Shown here: in pieces, positions 31,501 to 36,160 of the stretch | How the letters are laid out: the number at the start of each line of letters is the position of its first letter | How positions within the stretch are numbered: the stretch's first letter is position 1 | Assembly (NCBI GenBank): GCA_022821275.1 | Contig: JAJEDY010000031.1 | Location: 1-36,160 of the forward strand | Source: Candidatus Latescibacterota bacterium | Lineage (GTDB): Bacteria; Latescibacterota; UBA2968 | Length of the DNA stretch: 36,160 nucleotides | Reading direction: 5' to 3' | Notes under the pieces: model-generated | Told to the model about the DNA's origin: nothing | Database searches by the model: none | What the model saw: only the letters and a program-made list of their open reading frames with translations | Made by a program: the position numbers and the translations under genes

Positions 31501-32003
31501 TGCGCCAGACGCACGGCGTTGAAGCCCGATGTGAGGTTGGGTAGGGCTTCTTCATCGATGGCTGGCGCGACCGGTTTTAATCCTTTTATCGCTTTTTCAG
31601 TGGTCCAGATGATGGATTCCATGTCCGGATCATCTATCACGAGGATATCGCGTCCAGGTGACGTCAGTTCCCAGTATCGGGATGGGGCCAGAGAGATGGT
31701 GTGTCCCCGGTGCAAGATGTCGCCGGGTGCGGGCAATAATAGGGGGATGGATTGGTAGATAATGGTTCCGGTTTCTGTTATTCCCAGTTGGCCCGGTCGC
31801 CCGGGGAATATACCGAGACACTGTTCCCGTTCCGCACCATCGGTCCATAACTCTGTCAGTGCGATGCCGCTCATCTCTCGAGAGATGGTCCACACCTGAC
31901 TGGTCGCGCCAGTGCGGAGGATGAGATCCTCCTGGGCGTCTGCGGTGCTCCAGAGCACGACAGCCATGAGCAATGCGTATCTGACCATTGGTGAAGTGAA
32001 CAC
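28530..32003 (-). CDS. Large GWxTD-domain protein (first of three)
   Basis: 1157 residues. A GTG start with AGGAGA at seven bases opens a signal peptide (MVRYALLMAVVLWSTADAQ). Residues 25-340 are a private N-terminal region. It ends in a pilin-like stretch, ISRLLTAYRRDHRGEMPDQL. TPR repeats follow (about 355-600: LGHCLLGYAYLGVRDYDRAR, AYNGLGLVFQNRPKGLYSAI). The core is FLRQFWALKDPNLI, then KLEHYRRVWYALTNF and KPFDRRGEVYIRFGEPDY, again without a literal GWxTD. The C-terminal beta domains end in a 100-residue segment common to all three (IFVYYEIYNLKRDEFGQTRY). Acidic, Gln-rich insertions sit near residue 740. It probably acts at the envelope. Confidence 0.85.
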   Translation of the reverse strand: MFTSPMVRYALLMAVVLWSTADAQEDLILRTGATSQVWTISREMSGIALTELWTDGAEREQCLGIFPGRPGQLGITETGTIIYQSIPLLLPAPGDILHRGHTISLAPSRYWELTSPGRDILVIDDPDMESIIWTTEKAIKGLKPVAPAIDEEALPNLTSGFNAVRLAQLSLSRWEFKQAAAYYKQAARHFESLARQSAKNGLSESPMQDYVQAFQTAAQEIRKNGSRWVCRDHLTAISRLLTAYRRDHRGEMPDQLATLQKWAIAESRADPGAIARLFRAPADRDNTRPISYFYRPNAATGEAVVVSYFYPGRLVELVQHTENYRIQDRSIGQTQVDSLVEMGKSLLSQNDSLAVPILTVLTRVAPDLELGHCLLGYAYLGVRDYDRARNAFERAIDLNHRLSEAYNGLGLVFQNRPKGLYSAIRYFRKAVQWPPDERLSQLYNIHRDARFNMAQTRYKLKEYDTKRDLDHVIALDPTYAPAYKLLGKWWEEQEENYEQAAMAYARYITLAPEDPEGRELLSRAYLRSKNFDRIVQLLEDHIREYPEEITSLPILAQACLELKRPNWAQTYFSRYVAHLDPQHRALYEDIQFLASVEELEEYNSLDTETARSSFLRQFWALKDPNLITATNERKLEHYRRVWYALTNFSEGKKPFDRRGEVYIRFGEPDYKSRSNMLNLQQSLSVQRVKERVAQTLFGGEAAQQTYFGPVYPVRGLQARLSGTTDVRAQLEAEYLQEAIEQTQERDRQQLESGDEERRTVRTGQATGDDQTGEDISAFERLANTVVNAGNMGSGFFDLQPDFNAVSVPEDASMVRWETWIYTDVNGGIEITFTDEAMTGSFDYAPAPLDPNIPIRTLALLNRYNPRRVTEFAARVTPDYYATPENTRPLEFYYDLADFQSLQNDVSALEVYTGIPQTLGRYFAENNTTEMVVERTVSLLNEQTGDVYRRTGDVRYRNEGDQTSIQGAFIPDVVRLDAPPGYYKLEVHLMDRLSGRQGRYRQIIELEKYQTRSMKVSDLELAWRVAEGGPQDKFRKGELHVVPMPTRTYPKGQSIFVYYEIYNLKRDEFGQTRYQVEYTIAPKGKGVGGAVSRLVRTLGGKREKVLLGYEQVGTMNLETVYTELELGDREPGRYALEVVITDLNSEQTASKNALFVVQ

Positions 32004-32018
32004 GGTATGTCTCCTGGC

Positions 32019-32042
32019 GAATCAGCGAATCAACGAATCAAC
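32019..32042. repeat. Three tandem 8-mers in the leader of the first GWxTD gene
   Basis: GAATCAGC, GAATCAAC and GAATCAAC follow one another just upstream of the ribosome binding site (32011-32015) on the minus strand. Like the heptamer repeat at 13678-13726, it could vary in length. Confidence 0.5.
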
Positions 32043-32096
32043 GGCGGAGTTTGTAGCAACTTTGGGGCGGAGCGGGGTTCGTCTATTCGCGCTTTT

Positions 32097-33515
32097 TCAA
32101 TGCAGTTTGCGAAAAGCAGTCCAGCACACGCGCAATAATAAAAAGCCGTGCCGAAAGCGGTGGATCTGCGTGGTTCCGTACACCCGATCCCGATAGCGCA
32201 CGGGTACTTCTACGATTTTGCGAACGAGTTTGGACGCGCCGAGGAGGAGATCGAAGTCGCCAAAGGGGTCGAAGTCACATACGTCTCGACGCGCTTTTGC
32301 CAGTTTTTTGTAGTCCGAGGCGAATAGGACTTTGGTGTCGCACAGGGTATCTATAATGCGTTGCCCCAACAGGCAACTCAATACCCAGCCGAAGAACCGA
32401 TTGCCCAGAAGGTTCAGGAATCGCATGGCTTCTTGCTCCATGGGATACACGAGGCGAGATCCCACTGCGAGTTCGGCGCGGCCGGATACGAGGGTGTCGA
32501 AGAATTTGGGCAAGTCCTCTGGCGCGACGGTCAGGTCGCCATCCAGGATCATCAATACGTCGCCTCTGGCTGCGTCAAATCCCCGTCGTACGGCGTCCCC
32601 CTTTCCAACGCCGGTTTGACGGATCAGGCGGATGTCTGTTCCACTATGTACCGCCATGCATCGCTCGACTTCTTCGGCGGTGCCATCTGTCGAATTGCCT
32701 ACGACAAAGATCAATTCTGTGTGCGCTCCCATTACGGGTGTGCGCGCTATAGCTGCTTCTACTGTCCCGCGCTCGTTTTTGCAGGGGACTATGACCGAGC
32801 AAGTGACTGCGGATGCTTCCCGCGCGGGAAAGATGGGGCGTGCGACGAGTGTTTGTATGAGACACAGGCGTCTCAGTCCCGGTACTCTCGCCAGGAGGCG
32901 ATTTGCAAGATATGCGAGTAGCGGCACGCGGCGGGGCAAGAGCAGGCGGCTCTCTCGCCGGATTTCTTCAAAGTTTGATAGATAAAGTAAATTCTGAATG
33001 TCCCGGTGTGTCAACCAGTTTTGTACGGGCTCGGGCATTTTTAAGCGGAATATTTCCGCGGTTTTTAGTACGGGTTTCCACAGGGGATTGTAGTGCGTGA
33101 TCAGAACGCGGGAGCCGGGGAGTACGACTTTCCACAGTTCGCTGAATACGCGCTGGATGTCCGGCAAAAAACCCAGGAGATCCGATAAGATGATCCATTC
33201 GAATCGCTCCCCTTCGGGCAAGTTCTCGGCGCGACCCACGCGAAATTCGAGGTGGGGGTATTTTTTGCGCGCGCGTTTTATCATTGCTTCGCTGAAGTCA
33301 ATGCCGAGTCCCCGCCCCGGTTTCAGGCCCGCGAGCAGGTCGCCGGTGCCGCATCCAAGGATGAGTACAGACGCCCCTTCGGGTATCGCGCAACGGCAAA
33401 ACCGCAGGATTTCTTCGTGATAGGTGCGGTTGCGCCTGCGCCAACGGTCCCGGTTTTCGGCGGCTTTGTCGAAAGCTTTCCGAATGACACGGCTATCGGG
33501 AAGGGGGTTTTTCAT
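32097..33515 (-). CDS. Fusion of a SAM methyltransferase and a family 2 glycosyltransferase
   Basis: Residues 1-190 are a class I methyltransferase: motif I VLILGCGTGDLLA (50-62), GIDFSEAMIKRARKKYP, and IILSDLLGFL. Residues 235-472 are a GT-A family 2 transferase: CSVIVPCKNERGTVEAAI, VVGNSTDGTAEEVERC, ILDGDLTVAPEDLP with the DGD metal motif (325-327), and FDLLLGASKLVRKIVEVPVR, as in polyprenyl-phosphate sugar transferases (DPM-like). No C-terminal membrane helices are seen. The start lies inside the upstream gene (23-base overlap), so translation is coupled to the GT-C protein. It probably makes or modifies a lipid-linked sugar used by that protein. Confidence 0.85.
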   Translation of the reverse strand: MKNPLPDSRVIRKAFDKAAENRDRWRRRNRTYHEEILRFCRCAIPEGASVLILGCGTGDLLAGLKPGRGLGIDFSEAMIKRARKKYPHLEFRVGRAENLPEGERFEWIILSDLLGFLPDIQRVFSELWKVVLPGSRVLITHYNPLWKPVLKTAEIFRLKMPEPVQNWLTHRDIQNLLYLSNFEEIRRESRLLLPRRVPLLAYLANRLLARVPGLRRLCLIQTLVARPIFPAREASAVTCSVIVPCKNERGTVEAAIARTPVMGAHTELIFVVGNSTDGTAEEVERCMAVHSGTDIRLIRQTGVGKGDAVRRGFDAARGDVLMILDGDLTVAPEDLPKFFDTLVSGRAELAVGSRLVYPMEQEAMRFLNLLGNRFFGWVLSCLLGQRIIDTLCDTKVLFASDYKKLAKARRDVCDFDPFGDFDLLLGASKLVRKIVEVPVRYRDRVYGTTQIHRFRHGFLLLRVCWTAFRKLH

Positions 33516-35343
33516 TGAGTTTTTCCAATTCTCGCCGCGCCAGTTGCGCGACTTGCGGGTCTCCCCGCCAGAGTTCTATGAAGCGCGTGTACGCCTGTAT
33601 GGCTGCGGTTTTTTCGCCGTTGTCCCGATGGGCTTTGCCCAGGTTAAAATACGCTTCAGCCCAATTTGGGCGCAGTGCGATGGCGTGGGCATAAGCAGTG
33701 GTTGCCCGTGCGGGAAGGCCCAATTTTTCGCGGACGATGCCGAGGTTGTAGTAGATCTCCGCGTTGGTGGGGTCGCGTATGGCAGCTTTTTCAAAGGCCG
33801 AGTGCGCGTCGGTTATTTGTCCGGCTTGCATTGCTGCGAGGCCCTTGTTCATATAGGCTTCGACGTAGTCCGGTTCTATTTGTACTGCTTTTTGGTACGC
33901 TGATGTGGCGTGCTTGAAACGACCTGTTGCAGCGTAGAGATTTCCCAGGTTGTTATAGGTGAGGGCGCTTTTTCGCACTGATAGGGCATTTCTATAAGCT
34001 GTTTCTGCTTCGGATATCCTGCCGCGTTCGGATAGGGCGTCGCCCAGGGCGTGTTGCATTTTCGCACTTTTGGGATGCGCTGTGACGGCACTCTGATAAA
34101 GTGTTAAGTCATTTCGCCAGTCCGCGTTTCGGATAATGGTTCGGGCGCTATAGGCCACGAGGATGAGGGCGGCGAGGGCAATGGCGATCGCTTTGCGGTG
34201 TTTTTCGAGGTGTTCAAATCCCAGGCCGCACAGTGCGAATAATCCGAGGACGGGGATGTATAGAAATCGCTCCTGGAAGATGGCGTTGATCAGGACGAGC
34301 GTTTGCGATACGGCTGAATAGGGTACAAAGAATAATGATAGAGCAAAAAATACGCAGGGCCAGCGCCAGCGAAAAGCACCCGTCCATAATAATAGTCCTG
34401 CGATGCCGAGGGCGATGCCCGCTATTGTTTTGGGCGCGAGTATCGAGGTGATGACGGGTATGGCGTTGTAAGAGTAATCTACGGAAAGTTTGAAGGGAAA
34501 CAAAATGAGAATGCAATATTTCCAGAGTAGTCCGGCTGCTGTCAAGAGTCTGTGGTCGAGGGGCTGGTTTATTAGTGGGTTGTTGAGAGATAGTATGTTT
34601 TCGGCTGAGAATCCCAGGCCCGCAGCGACTTTTCGAATGGTTAGATAGATGGCAAAAATCCCGATGAAGCCAGCCCAGCGCGCGGCGCGTTGCCACACGA
34701 GATTGCGTATCCCATTTCCGTGGGACAGGACAAAGGTCAGGTCGATGGCGATGACCAGTCCCAGTACGGTTATCGCACTTTCTTTGGAGAGCAAGGCGAG
34801 AAAGAATCCCGCGAGGGCCAGTCCGTAGTACTTTTCTGCGCCCCGATTGTGCCACAGGATGTACAGGAGCAGGGTTGCTATAGAAAACAGGCCAGTCAAT
34901 AAATCCGCGCGTCCAAATGTGATGCCGGCGACGACTTCGGCATGGATGGGGTGTACGGCAAATAGCAATGCGGCGAGGATCGCGCCCCGCTTCAGGCCCA
35001 GGTTCAGGCAGAGCAGATAGGCGAGGAGGCTGTTGACCATGTGCAAAAGTACATTGGTCAGGTGATATCGGAACGGCCAGATCCCACCCAGGCCATCCAG
35101 CATAAAAGACAGGACTGTGAGGGGACGATATTGCCCGTTGATATTGGCTTCACCTTCGTATCCGGCCCAGTAGTGCGTGGTTAAAATGCCCCACACATCG
35201 GCTTCGCGAAGCAAGCGGTTGCGCTCGATCAGAAAGTGGTCGTCATAGACCAATCCGTTGCTCAGGCTGTTTGCGAATACCAGAAGGGCCGCCAATCCCA
35301 CCGCGACGAGAGGCCAGGTTTTCCCGCGTTGATTTGTAGGCAT
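33493..35343 (-). CDS. GT-C-like membrane protein with TPR tail (TMTC-type)
   Basis: The N-terminal 400 residues hold about ten membrane helices. The first loop carries VYDDHFLIERNRLL, the acidic motif expected after helix 1 of GT-C glycosyltransferases (ArnT/PMT/TMTC type), and later LFAVHPIHAEVVAGITFGRA and LLSKESAITVLGL. The last 200 residues are five to six TPR repeats (for example YNNLGNLYAATGRFKHATSA, AEIYYNLGIVREKLG, AEAYFNLGKAHRDNGEKTAA). TMTC-type proteins mannosylate exported proteins from a polyprenyl-phosphate sugar. The next gene could supply that donor. The start at 35343 places the first helix correctly. An ATG at 35421 would add 26 residues. Neither has a clear ribosome binding site. 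Confidence 0.8.
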   Translation of the reverse strand: MPTNQRGKTWPLVAVGLAALLVFANSLSNGLVYDDHFLIERNRLLREADVWGILTTHYWAGYEGEANINGQYRPLTVLSFMLDGLGGIWPFRYHLTNVLLHMVNSLLAYLLCLNLGLKRGAILAALLFAVHPIHAEVVAGITFGRADLLTGLFSIATLLLYILWHNRGAEKYYGLALAGFFLALLSKESAITVLGLVIAIDLTFVLSHGNGIRNLVWQRAARWAGFIGIFAIYLTIRKVAAGLGFSAENILSLNNPLINQPLDHRLLTAAGLLWKYCILILFPFKLSVDYSYNAIPVITSILAPKTIAGIALGIAGLLLWTGAFRWRWPCVFFALSLFFVPYSAVSQTLVLINAIFQERFLYIPVLGLFALCGLGFEHLEKHRKAIAIALAALILVAYSARTIIRNADWRNDLTLYQSAVTAHPKSAKMQHALGDALSERGRISEAETAYRNALSVRKSALTYNNLGNLYAATGRFKHATSAYQKAVQIEPDYVEAYMNKGLAAMQAGQITDAHSAFEKAAIRDPTNAEIYYNLGIVREKLGLPARATTAYAHAIALRPNWAEAYFNLGKAHRDNGEKTAAIQAYTRFIELWRGDPQVAQLARRELEKLNEKPPSR

Positions 35344-35362
35344 TTTTTGTACAGAATACAAA

Positions 35363-35397
35363 GGGCGATTGCCAGGGTGCAACCCCGGCAGTCGCCC
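35363..35397 (-). terminator. Possible terminator after the PorV-like gene
   Basis: GGGCGA / TCGCCC (35363-35368 and 35392-35397) is extended inward by a TGCC/GGCA pairing. It is followed on the minus strand by TTTGTATT. A second perfect hairpin (35420-35436, ATCGCAG / CTGCGAT) lies between it and the PorV-like stop. The T tract is weak. Confidence 0.45.
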
Positions 35398-35445
35398 GAA
35401 AAATGTACAAACTGTGGTCATCGCAGAAACTGCGATAGCCGTTTG

Positions 35446-36141
35446 TTAGAACGTGCCGCCTATTGATATGCGCAATGGCGAGTCAAATAGAGCTACGCCG
35501 TCAATATCCTTTAGCAGTGAATAGGACACATCTACCGCGAAGGTGCGCCCACCCACTGTCTGCTTGACGCCAGCGCCAAGGGCAAAGGATTCGAGGTCGT
35601 AATTCCACTTATAGCCCGCGCGCACAGCTACCATGTTCTGGACCCAGAGTTCGGCTCCAAAGTGATAGCGTTGCTCGAAATCTACGGGGAATACGCTCTC
35701 GGCTGCCAGCGTCAAATAGGTCGGATCGCCCTTTTCGCCATAGACTTCGGCTGCCAGGCCCATGTTGTAAGTCAAGGGCATCAGGTAGGAGAATGCCTCT
35801 TCCCTGGCTTTCTGATCTGGGCCGAAGTTCTTGAACGACATTGCCACGCGCAGGCTTCTGAACCCGGTGTAGAAATGACTGCCCAGATCTATGGTAAATG
35901 TGCTGGTTTTTTGCGTGTAAAGCTTTTCCTGCACATAGTTGGCTTTGGCACTGAACGAGAATTTGTCTGTGAATTTTATGGCGTAGAGCAAGCCCACCGC
36001 CATGTAGTTCACATCGACAAACTGACCCGTTCTATAGAGGTCAAGTCCAAAAAGTTCTGTAAAAAGGAAGCTCCGTGAAATAGGGGTCAGTGATTCTGTT
36101 TCAAATGCCTCATGTCCAGATATCGTCTGCCGGTGATCCAC
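35446..36141 (-). pseudogene. PorV/PorQ-like outer-membrane protein, N-terminally truncated
   Basis: From FVDVNYMAVGLLYAIKFTDK the protein follows the PorV/PorQ beta-barrel family: strands such as FSFSAKANYVQEKLY, TSTFTIDLGSHFYTGFRSLR, VAMSFKNFGPDQ, LAAEVYGEKG and AVRAGYKWNYDLE, with an aromatic C-terminus (LRISIGGTF) suited to outer-membrane assembly. The signal peptide and first barrel strands are absent. In their place the first 32 codons include LTPISRSFLFTELFGLD, encoded by the 52-bp dispersed repeat. An in-frame TGA lies seven bases upstream of the GTG. The gene was cut by inserted DNA and is probably not exported. PorV-type proteins serve type IX secretion in relatives. Confidence 0.65.
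36039..36090 (-). repeat. 52-bp dispersed repeat, copy 2
   Basis: Matches 6805-6856 in inverted orientation with three mismatches. It sits at the 5' end of the PorV-like remnant. Just upstream, a minus-strand frame (MEWSEEWITGRRYLDM and on) enters from the window edge and stops with the TGA at the first bases of the repeat, as the end of a mobile-element gene might. Confidence 0.75.
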
Positions 36142-36160
36142 TCTTCAGACCACTCCATAC

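Noticed and set aside
169-36050. GGACTTGACC shared by the IS3 end and the 52-bp repeat in the PorV-like gene
   Set aside because: The match is only about 11 bases, is not kept in the 6.8-kb copy, and the surroundings differ, so chance is likely.
1-36160. tRNA or rRNA genes
   Set aside because: No cloverleaf with conserved T-loop sequence and no rRNA-like stretch was noticed on either strand, though no covariance search could be run.

Overview
The window looks like a chromosomal piece of an uncultured bacterium of the FCB superphylum, most likely a Latescibacterota-type lineage. This is inference from gene content, not from a marker gene. The evidence is three GWxTD-domain proteins, a DUF6785-type polytopic membrane protein, a PorV/PorQ-like outer-membrane protein, a very long M28-like/FtsX fusion, and NIPSNAP and DUF1349 proteins. 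No rRNA, tRNA or CRISPR array was seen.

Region 1 (1 to about 13.7 kb) is an accessory zone of mobile and decaying DNA. It holds the left end of an IS3-family element inserted in a serine-recombinase remnant, a tyrosine recombinase broken at both ends, and a ribbon-helix-helix protein. A DNA-recombination cassette follows (RadC/JAMM protein, small conserved protein, Rad52-like remnant) with matching hairpins between its genes. Then come a cut-off TnpB, several small genes with good ribosome binding sites, two remnants of Rpn/YhgA-like nucleases, a frameshifted UPF0175/PIN toxin-antitoxin pair, a 103-bp MITE-like element, and an NYN-fragment plus HEPN pair flanked by a 23-bp exact direct repeat. 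Many genes carry single-base frameshifts in homopolymers or short repeats, so either real decay or base-calling errors must be considered.

Region 2 (13.7 to 16.3 kb) holds ordinary small genes: a NIPSNAP protein, an endonuclease/exonuclease/phosphatase lipoprotein, a DUF1349 protein and a cold-shock protein. The cold-shock gene has a TTG start and a long leader containing a terminator-type hairpin.

Region 3 (16.3 to 36.2 kb) is a uniform block on the minus strand. In transcription order it has a PorV-like fragment, a GT-C/TPR membrane protein overlapping a methyltransferase-GT2 fusion, two GWxTD proteins, the DUF6785-type membrane protein, a third GWxTD protein, an XRE regulator, and a 1508-residue protein joining a catalytically dead M28-like domain to an FtsX/MacB-type permease. 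Most of these proteins are exported or membrane-bound, and spacings are short at several joints (a 23-nt overlap, and gaps of 27, 82, 93 and 104 nt). This suggests a cell-envelope function, and the GWxTD/DUF6785 group is the best candidate for an undescribed system.

A 52-bp near-identical repeat links the two halves. One copy lies at 6.8 kb and the other sits exactly where the PorV-like gene loses its N-terminal part.
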